A stretch of 64,000 nt of DNA from the NCBI RefSeq assembly GCF_042652985.1, contig NZ_JBHSHQ010000028.1:62001-126000 (forward strand), in the 5' to 3' direction. Of this stretch, positions 26,627 to 35,419 are shown piece by piece. The notes beneath the pieces are model-generated. The model ran no database searches, was not told the origin of the DNA, and saw nothing but the letters and a program-made list of their open reading frames with translations. Numbering within the stretch: the stretch's first letter is position 1; every line of letters starts with the position of its first letter. The stretch comes from Ruoffia tabacinasalis (GTDB taxonomy: Bacteria > Bacillota > Bacilli > Lactobacillales > Aerococcaceae). The translations under genes were made by a program, and so were the position numbers.

Positions 26627-27211
26627 TTAGTTGATTTGACTTTCAATTACTTCCCAAATATCATCTTTCCCCTCAGCTGTTTCTGAAGAGAATAAAAACA
26701 ATGCATCACTCGTTGGTAATTCTAGCTTTTTAGTAAACATCGAAATATGTTTATTTCGTTGGCTTCTTTTAATTTTATCAACTTTGGTTAAAACAATTGC
26801 ATATGGAATGTCTAATTCATCAGCAAATTCTTTCATTTGAATGTCTAATTCTGTCGGTTCGTGACGGAAGTCCATTAATAACAAGAGCGTCACTAAATTA
26901 TCTCGGTTTGTTAAATATTCAGTTATCATCTTAGCCCATCTAGCCCGGTCTGTTTTGGATACTTTCGCATAGCCGTAACCAGGTACATCTACAAATCGAA
27001 ATTTATCATCCATATTATAGAAATTTAACGTTTGTGTTTTCCCTGGTTGGCCAGATGTTCTAGCTAAGCCTTTTCTTTCAATCAACGTATTAATAAACGA
27101 TGATTTTCCTACATTTGATCTTCCTGCTAAAGCTATCTCAGGTTTATCCATAGAAGGATATTGATCAAGCTTTACTGCAGTTATTTCGAGTTTTGGATTT
27201 TGTACTTTCAT
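26627..27211 (-). CDS. ysxC: Ribosome biogenesis GTPase YsxC (EngB)
   Basis: A 194-residue GTPase. The G motifs are GRSNVGKSSFINTL (G1), FVDVPGYGYAK (G3) and LTKVDKIKRSQ (G4). It binds the large ribosomal subunit during assembly and is generally essential in Firmicutes. It follows clpX by 17 bases, the usual Firmicutes order. Confidence 0.97.
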   Translation of the reverse strand: MKVQNPKLEITAVKLDQYPSMDKPEIALAGRSNVGKSSFINTLIERKGLARTSGQPGKTQTLNFYNMDDKFRFVDVPGYGYAKVSKTDRARWAKMITEYLTNRDNLVTLLLLMDFRHEPTELDIQMKEFADELDIPYAIVLTKVDKIKRSQRNKHISMFTKKLELPTSDALFLFSSETAEGKDDIWEVIESQIN

Positions 27212-27228
27212 ATTATGCTGCCTCGCTT

Positions 27229-28473
27229 TTATGAAATTTTTCGATTGTCAATATTATAGTATTCAGGTTTATGTGCACCTTCGACATTTTCCTTCGTAAT
27301 AATTATCTTAGCGATATCTTCACGACTTGGCACTTCGTACATAATTTCTAACATCACATTCTCGATGATTGATCTTAAACCACGTGCACCCGTTCCACGT
27401 TCAAGCGCTTGTTGCGCAATGGCTTGTAGAGCTTCCTCTTCAAATTCAAGGGCAACATTATCCATTGATAATTGTTTTTTGTATTGTTTAACAAGTGCAT
27501 TTTTTGGTTCTGTTAGAATTGAAATTAAATCTTCTTCTGTTAATTTCTCTAAAGCTGCTGTAATAGGAATACGACCAATGAATTCAGGGATTAATCCGAA
27601 TTTAAGTAAATCTTCAGAAGTTACTTGTTGCATTAAACTTTTCGTTTCATCAACTTTCCCAGTTGTTTTCCCAAAACCGATGACTTTGCTTCCTAATCTT
27701 TCTTTCACAATCGTTTCGATCCCATCAAAGGCACCCCCAACGATGAATAAGATGTTCTTAGTATCTAATTTTAAGAATTCTTGGTTTGGATGTTTACGTC
27801 CACCTTTAGGAGGTATATTTGCTTCTGTACCTTCTAATATTTTTAATAAGGCTTGTTGGACACCTTCACCACTGACATCTCGTGTAATTGATACATTTTC
27901 ACTTTTTCTAGAAATTTTATCAATTTCATCAATATAGATGATTCCTTTTTCAGCGCGCTCCATATCATAATCAGCTGCTTGAACTAATTTTAATAGAACG
28001 TTCTCAACATCTTCCCCTACATAGCCTGCTTCAGTTAATGTCGTTGCATCAGCAATCGCAAATGGAACATTTAATGTTTTCGCCATTGTTTGTGCTAAGA
28101 ATGTCTTACCTGATCCAGTTGGCCCGATTAAAGCGATGTTACTTTTTTGTAACTCAACTTCATCATCATCCATCATGTTTTGGTTCACTCTTTTATAATG
28201 ATTATAAACAGCAACTGAAAGTGATTTTTTAGCTGCATCTTGTCCGATAACATAATCATCTAAAACGTCTTTAATTTCGCTTGGAATTAACATTTTTACA
28301 GGTTCATGAGTTCTTTCACTTTTCAGTTCCTCGTCGATAATGTTTTTACATAATTCGACACACTCATCACAAATATATACATCTGGTCCTGCAACAATTT
28401 TATTAACCTCATCTTGTGATTTTCCACAAAACGAACAATAGAAATTAGTCATATCCGATGTTTTTTTTGCCAT
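27229..28473 (-). CDS. clpX: ATP-dependent Clp protease ATP-binding subunit ClpX
   Basis: The protein of 414 residues has an N-terminal C4 zinc finger (FYCSFCGKS and ICDECVELC), Walker A GPTGSGKTFLAQ, Walker B IIYIDEIDKI, a pore-loop and sensor motifs (GTGARGLRSIIE). It unfolds substrates for ClpP or acts alone as unfoldase. It lies downstream of tig, with a hairpin in the gap. Length and motifs are normal. Confidence 0.98.
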   Translation of the reverse strand: MAKKTSDMTNFYCSFCGKSQDEVNKIVAGPDVYICDECVELCKNIIDEELKSERTHEPVKMLIPSEIKDVLDDYVIGQDAAKKSLSVAVYNHYKRVNQNMMDDDEVELQKSNIALIGPTGSGKTFLAQTMAKTLNVPFAIADATTLTEAGYVGEDVENVLLKLVQAADYDMERAEKGIIYIDEIDKISRKSENVSITRDVSGEGVQQALLKILEGTEANIPPKGGRKHPNQEFLKLDTKNILFIVGGAFDGIETIVKERLGSKVIGFGKTTGKVDETKSLMQQVTSEDLLKFGLIPEFIGRIPITAALEKLTEEDLISILTEPKNALVKQYKKQLSMDNVALEFEEEALQAIAQQALERGTGARGLRSIIENVMLEIMYEVPSREDIAKIIITKENVEGAHKPEYYNIDNRKIS

Positions 28474-28513
28474 TTATTATCCTCCTTAATTCTTTTCAAT
28501 ATATAAATAACAT

Positions 28514-28573
28514 CAAAAGAGGGATGCAAAGAAGCCCCAAATTAAACACTAGTGACTCTTGCAATCCCTCTAT
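28514..28573 (-). terminator. Hairpin between tig and clpX, leaky terminator
   Basis: The arms near 28518-28531 and 28557-28571 pair as AGAGGGAT-GCAA with one bulge on each side, around a loop of about 25 bases that contains CACTAGTG. The minus-strand tail TTTTGATG is short. It could reduce transcription from tig into clpX instead of stopping it fully. Confidence 0.55.
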
Positions 28574-28599
28574 AATATTAATCTTTAATCCTTACTATC

Positions 28600-29883
28600 T
28601 TACTTTTCTTCTGCAGAGTCAACAATGATGCTCATTGCTTTCTTCATCTTGATATCTGAATCTAACATGTCGTCAGAAACAAATCCACGAACTTGGTCAA
28701 CTTCCATACCATATTGTTCAGCAAGAGATTTTACTTCTTCTTCTTTTTCTTCGTCGCTTACTTCAAGATTTTCAGCTTTAACGATAGCTTCTAATACTAA
28801 GTTTGTCTTAGTACGTAATTCAGCTTCTTCTTCGAATTGATCATGTAAGTCTTGAGATGTTGTACCAGTAATTTGGTAGTACATTTCAGGTTGAATACCT
28901 TGACGACTTAAGTTATTTAAGAAGTAGTCCATTTGACGGTGAATTTCTTCATGAACCATAGCCCATGGAACGCCACCTTCAACTTCTGCATTGTCAACAG
29001 CTTGGCGTAAAGCTAAGTCTTCAAAGACTTCTTTAGCTGCTTGTTGTTTTTCTTCTTCTAATTGAACTCGAATTTTGTTCTCTAATTCTGCTAAAGTTTC
29101 AACTTCGTCATCTACGTCTTTAGCAAATTCATCATCTAATTCAGGTAATTCAGTAGCTTTAACTTCGTGTACTGTTACTTTGAACACAGCTTCTTTACCA
29201 GCTAACTCTTCAGCTTGGTATTCTTCTGGGAAAGTAACGTTAACATCTACGTTATCGCCAGCTTTAGTTCCAACTAATTGCTCTTCGAAACCAGGAATAA
29301 ATGAATTTGATCCTAATTCTAATGAATGATTTTCTGCTTTACCACCATCGAATGCTTCAGTATCTACGAAACCTTCGTAATCGATAACGACAGTATCACC
29401 ATCAACCGCTTCTGAGTCTTTAACAACTAATTCTGCTAATTTCTCTTGGCGAGATTTGATTGCGTTTTGAACGTCTTCTTCAGTGACTTCAGTATCTTGT
29501 TTCTCTACTGAAAGTCCTTTATAATCACCAAGTTCAACATCTGGTTTTAATGTAACTTCTGCTTTCATTACCCAAGGTTCTTTTTTACCGATTGTTTCGA
29601 TATCAAGTTTTGGTTGTCCAACCACATCTAAACCTGCTTCTTTAACAGCAGCTTCATATGCATCCGGTAATACAGCGTTTAAAGCTTCGTCATATAAAGC
29701 TTCTTCACCATACACGTTGTTAAAAATTTGACGTGGAACTTTCCCTTTACGGAAACCTGGAACTGATACAGTTTTTTGTACTTTTTTAAAGGCTTGGTCT
29801 AATCCTTTTTTTACTTCCTCTTGAGGAATTTCAAAAGTTAATGTACCTTCATTGCCTGTTGCTTTTTCAAAATTTGTAGTCAT
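28600..29883 (-). CDS. tig: Trigger factor
   Basis: The protein of 427 residues contains the ribosome-binding motif VPGFRKGKVPR near residue 42, a central FKBP-type peptidyl-prolyl isomerase domain (about 150-245, with VVIDYEGFVDTEAFDGG) and a long helical C-terminal chaperone domain. It receives nascent chains at the exit tunnel. A good promoter lies 42 bases upstream. The order tig-clpX is common in Firmicutes. Confidence 0.98.
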   Translation of the reverse strand: MTTNFEKATGNEGTLTFEIPQEEVKKGLDQAFKKVQKTVSVPGFRKGKVPRQIFNNVYGEEALYDEALNAVLPDAYEAAVKEAGLDVVGQPKLDIETIGKKEPWVMKAEVTLKPDVELGDYKGLSVEKQDTEVTEEDVQNAIKSRQEKLAELVVKDSEAVDGDTVVIDYEGFVDTEAFDGGKAENHSLELGSNSFIPGFEEQLVGTKAGDNVDVNVTFPEEYQAEELAGKEAVFKVTVHEVKATELPELDDEFAKDVDDEVETLAELENKIRVQLEEEKQQAAKEVFEDLALRQAVDNAEVEGGVPWAMVHEEIHRQMDYFLNNLSRQGIQPEMYYQITGTTSQDLHDQFEEEAELRTKTNLVLEAIVKAENLEVSDEEKEEEVKSLAEQYGMEVDQVRGFVSDDMLDSDIKMKKAMSIIVDSAEEK

Positions 29884-29924
29884 TAAGTTAACCCTCCAAC
29901 ACTTCTTGTTTTACATACCTTTGT

Positions 29925-29953
29925 ATTCTAACCGATAATTGCCCTTTTGTAAA
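29925..29953 (-). promoter_or_regulatory. Promoter of tig
   Basis: TTTACA (29953-29948) and TAGAAT (29930-29925) are separated by 17 bases on the minus strand. Both are one base off consensus. It lies in the divergent region shared with recU. Confidence 0.65.
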
Positions 29954-30182
29954 CAGTTTTACTCAACAATTCGTACAGATATAGCATACGCAAGTCTTTT
30001 TTCAATATAATATCACATATTATTCATATTTCAACATGCAACGTATGATAAAATAAAATCTATGTTTGAATAAATGTTTATTATTTTTGTCAATTGGATT
30101 AAATTTATATTTTATCTCTATTTTACCTATCTAACAGTTTAATAATTAGTTATAATGAAAAATAGTGATAAGGAGTGACATC

Positions 30183-30773
30183 ATGGTGAAATATCCAATG
30201 GGACATGGTCCTAAAAAACAAATCAAGTTAAAACGAAACAAGAAAATAAACTATGGAAGTCGGGGAATGTCTTTAGAAGAACGCTTAAATAAAAGTAATG
30301 AGTATTATCTGACTCATAATTTAGCAGTTATTCATAAGAAGCCCACTCCGATTCAAGTTGTTCGCGTAGATTATCCAAAGCGAAGTGCTGCTCGGATTAC
30401 AGAAGCATATTACCGTCATGCTTCCACTACGGATTATAACGGTGTATATCAAGGCAAGTACATCGATTTTGAAGCAAAGGAAACTAAAAACAAAACTAGC
30501 TTTCCTTTATCTAACTTACCAGAACATCAACGAGAACATATGCTTTCTTGTTTAGATCAAGGCGGTATCGCCTTTTTGATTGTATCGTTTAGTGAATTAG
30601 ATGAAATTTATTTACTACCTTATCAATATATACATCAATATATAAAAAATAATGACAAACAAAGTCTAACTTATGATTTTATCAAGGAAAATGGTTATGC
30701 ATGCCCTACGGGGATTTTTCCAATGATTGATTACTTAAAAGCTCTTGATAAATACTTGTTAGAAAAAAATTAA
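30183..30773 (+). CDS. recU: Holliday junction resolvase RecU
   Basis: About 196 residues. The motif SAARITEAYY, the acidic catalytic cluster in GVYQGKYIDFEAKETKNK, and FPLSNLPEHQREHM are typical of RecU. It cuts Holliday junctions in recombination and chromosome segregation. An in-frame GTG at 30165 also exists, but AAGGAG at 30170-30175 sits 7 bases before the ATG at 30183, which I take as the start. It is followed 27 bases later by the PBP1A gene, the conserved recU-ponA pair. Confidence 0.95.
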   Translation: MVKYPMGHGPKKQIKLKRNKKINYGSRGMSLEERLNKSNEYYLTHNLAVIHKKPTPIQVVRVDYPKRSAARITEAYYRHASTTDYNGVYQGKYIDFEAKETKNKTSFPLSNLPEHQREHMLSCLDQGGIAFLIVSFSELDEIYLLPYQYIHQYIKNNDKQSLTYDFIKENGYACPTGIFPMIDYLKALDKYLLEKN

Positions 30774-30800
30774 AGTTACTTTGTAGAAAGGATGTCGTAA

Positions 30801-33344
30801 ATGGCAACTGGAAGTCGTGTAGAACGCAAAAAATATAGAAATAAAAATAATAATAAGGAAAACAAAAATAAACGCAATCGAAAACCTAAGAAAATCGTCA
30901 AACGAATTTTCATTTTACTCATTATGCTTTTTTTCATTGCCGTCATTGGTGGTGCGGGAGTTTTCGGTTATTACGCAATGAATTCCCCTGAAATTAGTTT
31001 TAGTGATTTACAAGGTCAAGTTTCGAGTAAGATATATGATAAGTCTGGTGACTTAGTTAAGGAACTTGGGGGGCAAAATAAAGATGTCATGGAAGCCTCA
31101 GAAATCCCACAAGTATTAGAAGATGCGGTTATCGCTATTGAAGATACTCGTTTTTATAATCATAATGGTGTCGACCCGATAAGAATTGTTGGTTCACTAA
31201 TTGCTAACCTTCGAGCTGGAGGTATCGTTCAAGGTGGTAGTACAATTACCCAACAATTAGTTAAACTATCCGTATTCTCAACTGATTTTCAAGACCAAAC
31301 TCTAGAGCGTAAATCTCAAGAAGCTTGGCTCGCAATGCAAATAGAACAAGAATATAGTAAAGATGAGATTTTAACTTTATATTTAAATAAACTTTTCTAT
31401 TCTAATAATGTGTATGGTGCTAAAACAGCTGCTAAAGAATTTTTTGGTAAAGATATTCAAGAGATTAATTTAGCTGAAGCTGCCCTCTTAGCTGGTCTTC
31501 CTCAAGCACCTTCTAATTATGATCCTTATACGAATCCTGCTGAAGCTAAAGAACGTCGAGATTTAGTACTAGCAGTTATGTTAGATAGAGAAATGATTTC
31601 TCAACAGCAACATGATGAAGCAGTTAATACTTCAATTGAATCAATGTTAGTACCATTATCTGACAGCTCAACGAATAAAGTTGACTTAGTCATTGATGCT
31701 TACTTAGATGTTGTAGCTCAAGAAGTGCAAGATAAGATGAATGTCAACATCTATACCGATGGCGTTGAAGTTTATACGAATATGGACTATCAAGCTCAAG
31801 AGAAACTTTACGATACGGTGAATAATAATGAAGCGGTTGTCTTCCCTGATGATCAAATGCAAACGGCTGCTTCGATTGTAGATGTCGATAATGGACAATT
31901 AGTTGCCCTGATCGGTGGTCGTAAACAAGAAGTTGCGATGGGCTTAAACCGTGCCAATACATTGAATCGCTCAATTGGTTCAACTATGAAACCTTTATCT
32001 GCCTATGGCCCTGCCCTAGAATACTTAAACTTCTCTACAGGTACATTGGTCGTTGATGAACCATATACGTACTCAAGCGGTCAAGAATTTTATAACTATG
32101 ACTTTGAATATGAAGGTAATATGACACTTCGTGAGGCTTTAGCCGGCTCACGTAATATTCCGGCTTTAAAAGTGCTTCAAGCGGTTGGGTTAGATAATGC
32201 CTATGCCTTTTTACAAAAGATGGATATCAATATCCTCAATGACAACAAACGTGAATTAGTCGAAGCAAACGCTCTAGGTGGAGAAATTACACCTATTCAA
32301 TTGTCAGCAGCCTATGCTGCCATTGCAAACTATGGTGAATACAATAAGCCATATACGGTGGATCGTGTTGTTACTTCTGCTGGTACTGAAGAAGTATTCG
32401 AAACTGAAACGCGTCAAGCAATGAAAGATACTACCGCTTATATGTTAACAGACATTCTAAAAGGTGTGCCTGGTGTATTTGCTAGTAGTTCTGATATTGA
32501 AGGTATTTACCATGCTGGTAAAACTGGGACAACGAATTATACTGAGGACCAGTTAGCAGCCCTTGGTTTAAACCAAGGAACATATGCTGCTCCTGATGGT
32601 TGGTATGTTGGAATGAGTCCACAGTATTCAATCAGTTCTTGGGTGGGTTATGATAATCCAAATGAACCTGGTAATTACTTAACCCTTGAAGAAACTGCTA
32701 TTCCTCAGCATATCTATCGTGAAATGATGACATATCTAATGGCAGATGTACCAGTAACAGATTGGGAGAAACCAGAAAGTATTGTTGAAGTAGAAATTGA
32801 AAAATATACTGATCCAATATTATTACCTGGACCATATACGCCTGCTGAAGCTAAATCAAACGAATTGTTTATTAAAGGTCAAGAACCTACAGAACAATCA
32901 CTCGCTTACGGTCGTTATATTAATCCACCAACTGGATTTTATGCAGAATATGATCAAGAGAATCAAGTGATTAATGCTCAATGGGGACCATTGACTGAAT
33001 CTGGACAGTTTGAATTATCTGTTAATGGACAAATTGTTTACACCGGAACGAACACTGCATTCCAAATTCCTGCAGCAAGTGATGGTGAATATGTCTTAAG
33101 ATTAAGAATCGTTGATGGTAATAGTAGTTCTGACGTAATGGTCATTACACTAACGCTAACAACTCAGGAAGATTCTTCCGAGGATGAATCTGAAAGTGAA
33201 GATGAAACAACTTCTTCCGATGATGAATCAGAAGAATCTACGCCAGAAGGAACTGAATCCGAACCAAATGGGAATGAATTACCTGAAGAAGAAAGTCCGA
33301 GTGTTTTCGGTACGGAATCTGAATCAGAAAATAATCCTTGGTAA
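30801..33344 (+). CDS. ponA: Class A penicillin-binding protein PBP1A
   Basis: The protein of 847 residues has a basic cytoplasmic N-terminus, one membrane anchor (about 34-58), a GT51 glycosyltransferase domain (IEDTRFYNHNGVD with the catalytic Glu; GGSTITQQLVK), and a transpeptidase domain with SIGSTMKPL, SRNIPA and KTGTT motifs. After it come a fibronectin-like segment (from NPPTGFYAEYD) and a Ser/Glu/Asp-rich tail of about 60 residues. It polymerises and cross-links peptidoglycan outside the membrane. It is co-transcribed with recU and ends at a strong terminator. Confidence 0.97.
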   Translation: MATGSRVERKKYRNKNNNKENKNKRNRKPKKIVKRIFILLIMLFFIAVIGGAGVFGYYAMNSPEISFSDLQGQVSSKIYDKSGDLVKELGGQNKDVMEASEIPQVLEDAVIAIEDTRFYNHNGVDPIRIVGSLIANLRAGGIVQGGSTITQQLVKLSVFSTDFQDQTLERKSQEAWLAMQIEQEYSKDEILTLYLNKLFYSNNVYGAKTAAKEFFGKDIQEINLAEAALLAGLPQAPSNYDPYTNPAEAKERRDLVLAVMLDREMISQQQHDEAVNTSIESMLVPLSDSSTNKVDLVIDAYLDVVAQEVQDKMNVNIYTDGVEVYTNMDYQAQEKLYDTVNNNEAVVFPDDQMQTAASIVDVDNGQLVALIGGRKQEVAMGLNRANTLNRSIGSTMKPLSAYGPALEYLNFSTGTLVVDEPYTYSSGQEFYNYDFEYEGNMTLREALAGSRNIPALKVLQAVGLDNAYAFLQKMDINILNDNKRELVEANALGGEITPIQLSAAYAAIANYGEYNKPYTVDRVVTSAGTEEVFETETRQAMKDTTAYMLTDILKGVPGVFASSSDIEGIYHAGKTGTTNYTEDQLAALGLNQGTYAAPDGWYVGMSPQYSISSWVGYDNPNEPGNYLTLEETAIPQHIYREMMTYLMADVPVTDWEKPESIVEVEIEKYTDPILLPGPYTPAEAKSNELFIKGQEPTEQSLAYGRYINPPTGFYAEYDQENQVINAQWGPLTESGQFELSVNGQIVYTGTNTAFQIPAASDGEYVLRLRIVDGNSSSDVMVITLTLTTQEDSSEDESESEDETTSSDDESEESTPEGTESEPNGNELPEEESPSVFGTESESENNPW

Positions 33345-33345
33345 C

Positions 33346-33386
33346 AAAAAGAGTGAATGAGAATAAAATCTCATTCACTCTTTTTT
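33346..33386. terminator. Bidirectional terminator after PBP1A
   Basis: The arms 33346-33361 and 33370-33385 are perfectly complementary (core AGAGTGAATGAG) around an 8-base AT loop. T-runs follow on both strands. It separates the PBP1A gene from the convergent unknown membrane protein gene. Confidence 0.9.
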
Positions 33387-33390
33387 GCTT

Positions 33391-34044
33391 TTATGGTGAT
33401 AACCATCGACCAATTTGTTGGTTGGAATGATAAACAGCATTCTCTTTATCTTCTTCACTTACTTCAAGGTCACTTAAACTTTGAGGTATTATATATGATT
33501 CTAAAAATACCGATGAGGGATTAATAAAACCAATGGTTTCAAACTGTTGATCATCTAGATGATATTGAACTCCTAGTCTCTGCGGTTCATCTACCTGATC
33601 AGAGAAACTTAAGATACGTTGGGAAGTATAGTATATATCCCCTTTAGCTTCTATATAATAATAAGTACCATCACTCCCCTTGTATTCGACCTCTTCAGAT
33701 AATTGATCTTCATCATAAAAAGGTAAAGCTTCAAAATACTTCTTCATATAACCTTGCTTATAAAGAGACAGTTCTGAATAGGAATAAGGAAAGTCAAAAA
33801 ATATTTTCTTCTCATATGTGCGATTAGCAGCATTAATATAACTATTTAAATCAATCATTTCATGATGCTCTTCGTAACCTCGGTAGACAAATACTCCAGT
33901 TATAAACCAGAAAATAATCGTTACTAAAGCGATAACTTGTACGATTCTTTTTTTTATATAAGCGATTGAAGCAAAAAATATAATACCTAATACGCAACTA
34001 ATCGTGACAAATATCCACATATCCGTAAAATAAAACTGTTCCAT
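33391..34044 (-). CDS. Unknown membrane protein with two N-terminal TM segments
   Basis: I do not recognise this 217-residue protein. It has two hydrophobic segments (about 9-30 and 34-55) joined by the short basic loop KKR. A hydrophilic domain of about 160 residues follows; it is rich in Tyr, Glu and Asp and has no cysteine. The topology suggests a short cytoplasmic loop and an exposed domain, both ends probably outside. No clear ribosome site precedes the ATG, so expression may be weak. It is divergent from the ECF gene and convergent with PBP1A, in the place where Bacillus has ypoC, which it does not resemble. Confidence 0.7.
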   Translation of the reverse strand: MEQFYFTDMWIFVTISCVLGIIFFASIAYIKKRIVQVIALVTIIFWFITGVFVYRGYEEHHEMIDLNSYINAANRTYEKKIFFDFPYSYSELSLYKQGYMKKYFEALPFYDEDQLSEEVEYKGSDGTYYYIEAKGDIYYTSQRILSFSDQVDEPQRLGVQYHLDDQQFETIGFINPSSVFLESYIIPQSLSDLEVSEEDKENAVYHSNQQIGRWLSP

Positions 34045-34112
34045 TTCGAGCCATTATTCAAACATTTTGCCGTCCCCAATCTAAAGTCATCTAATTTATC
34101 TAGTATAATTTT

Positions 34113-34148
34113 ATAACTATGTGATATAATAATTTACATGATAGTTAT
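34113..34148. repeat. Inverted repeat flanking the -10 of the ECF gene
   Basis: ATAACTAT (34113-34120) and its reverse complement ATAGTTAT (34141-34148) lie around the extended -10 TGATATAAT (34122-34130). It may be an operator or only AT-rich chance symmetry. Confidence 0.35.
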
Positions 34149-34161
34149 AAGGAGTTAAATC

Positions 34162-34752
34162 ATGAAAAGTAGTTATTCTAATAATAACGCAAGAAGACTA
34201 GTTATTCTAGGTCTTTTTATTGCATTAATCATCATTCAAAGTTGGGTGCCATTCCTTGGCTTTATTACGATTGGCCCTATTGCCATGACTATTATTCCCA
34301 TTACGGTAATTTTAAGTACATTGTGGCTCGGTACACGCGATGGTATGATTTTAGGCCTAGTTTTTGGTTTAAATTCACTCGTTCGTGCATGGCTTATTGG
34401 GAATCCAATTGAAAGAATGATCTTCACTTCGCCTTTAGTTAGTGTTTTACCACGAATTCTCATGCCTCTTCTATTAGGATTATGTATTAAATATATTCTT
34501 GATCGTTTTCCTGATTCTACTAAAGGTGCTGTTGCAGGCTTTGTTGGTAGTATCTTAAATACAATTTTAGTTCTTGGCGCTATTGGAATCTTCAAACCTA
34601 CAGAATATATCGGAGCCATTGATGGCGCAAATGTTAGTCAAATATGGCCGATTTTATGGGGAATTGTCACAGCCAATGGTATTCCAGAAGCGATTTTAGC
34701 AACAATTATTACACCAATTATCTTCTTTGGGGTTAATCGCTCAAGACGTTAA
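34162..34752 (+). CDS. ECF transporter S component, vitamin uptake
   Basis: A 196-residue membrane protein with about six hydrophobic segments. It has the S-component pattern LVILGLFIALIIIQSW, TLWLGTRDGMILGLVFG and a C-terminal region with ATIITPIIFF. It binds a vitamin and couples to a shared ECF module (EcfA, EcfA', EcfT) encoded elsewhere. The sequence recalls pantothenate-type S components, but the substrate is a guess. AAGGAG precedes the ATG. It is alone in its transcript and ends at a bidirectional terminator. Confidence 0.8.
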   Translation: MKSSYSNNNARRLVILGLFIALIIIQSWVPFLGFITIGPIAMTIIPITVILSTLWLGTRDGMILGLVFGLNSLVRAWLIGNPIERMIFTSPLVSVLPRILMPLLLGLCIKYILDRFPDSTKGAVAGFVGSILNTILVLGAIGIFKPTEYIGAIDGANVSQIWPILWGIVTANGIPEAILATIITPIIFFGVNRSRR

Positions 34753-34796
34753 AAAAACAGCTTCAAAGTGATTTCACTTCGAAGCTGTTTTTTTAT
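34751..34796. terminator. Bidirectional terminator between ECF gene and nth
   Basis: 17-base arms (34755-34771 and 34774-34790) with one mismatch, flanked by A7 and T7. It ends the ECF transcript and overlaps the stop codon of nth on the other strand. Confidence 0.9.
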
Positions 34797-35407
34797 ACGT
34801 CTTCTAAATATTCATAGCACTTCTTACTTCTAGCAGTACAGTAATATCTTCCGAATAAAACGAGCAACTGATGTGCATGACTCCAATATTCTTGAGGTAA
34901 TTTTTCCATTAATATCTTCTCAACTTGTACTGGAGTAGCATCTTCAGGTACGATATTTAACCTCTTGCATACTCTTTCAACATGGGTATCTACAGCAATT
35001 GCTGGTGTATCAAAAACAACTGAAAGGACAACATTTGCTGTTTTTCGTCCTACTCCAGAAAGTGACATCAAATCTTTTCGATTATCAGGGATCTTTCCAT
35101 CAAATTTATCAACTATATCTTTAGCCGCACTTACTAAATACTTTGCTTTATTACGATAAAGTCCCAGTGTTTTAATGTATGGTTCGACTTCTTGTGCTGT
35201 GACTTGACTCATTGATTCTGGATCGGGAAAAGCTTCAAATAAGGCAGGAACTATCTTATTCACTTGTTTATCTGTTGATTGTGCACTTAACATTACCGCA
35301 ACTAACATGTGGAAGGGATCTTCATAATCCAATTCAGATTTTGCATCTGGAATTAAACGATCCATACGGTGGATAATATCAAGTACTTCTTCTGAATTTA
35401 AGGTCAT
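34793..35407 (-). CDS. nth: Endonuclease III lacking a complete iron-sulfur cysteine set
   Basis: The protein of 204 residues is a HhH-GPD base-excision glycosylase/AP lyase for oxidised pyrimidines. LSGVGRKTANVV holds the helix-hairpin-helix and catalytic Lys; VDTHVERVCKRL holds the catalytic Asp. Standard endonuclease III ends with the pattern C-x6-C-x2-C-x5-C. Here Cys190 and Cys197 are present, Tyr200 replaces the third, and the protein stops at residue 204 before the fourth. The stop lies in the shared terminator, so no lost coding tail is visible. It follows dnaD by 12 bases. Confidence 0.93.
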   Translation of the reverse strand: MTLNSEEVLDIIHRMDRLIPDAKSELDYEDPFHMLVAVMLSAQSTDKQVNKIVPALFEAFPDPESMSQVTAQEVEPYIKTLGLYRNKAKYLVSAAKDIVDKFDGKIPDNRKDLMSLSGVGRKTANVVLSVVFDTPAIAVDTHVERVCKRLNIVPEDATPVQVEKILMEKLPQEYWSHAHQLLVLFGRYYCTARSKKCYEYLEDV

Positions 35408-35419
35408 ATGTCTCTCCTA

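Noticed and set aside
27365..27937. Open frame of 190 codons on the plus strand opposite clpX
   Set aside because: It lies wholly within clpX, has no ribosome site, and its composition (Ser, Pro, Cys-rich) is that of an antisense frame.
30165..30182. GTG at 30165 as start of recU
   Set aside because: AAGGAG lies after it and 7 bases before the ATG at 30183, so the ribosome should start there.
34751..34820. Frameshift at the end of nth that would hide the missing cysteines
   Set aside because: The bases after the stop form the perfect terminator with the ECF gene and encode no Cys pattern in any frame.
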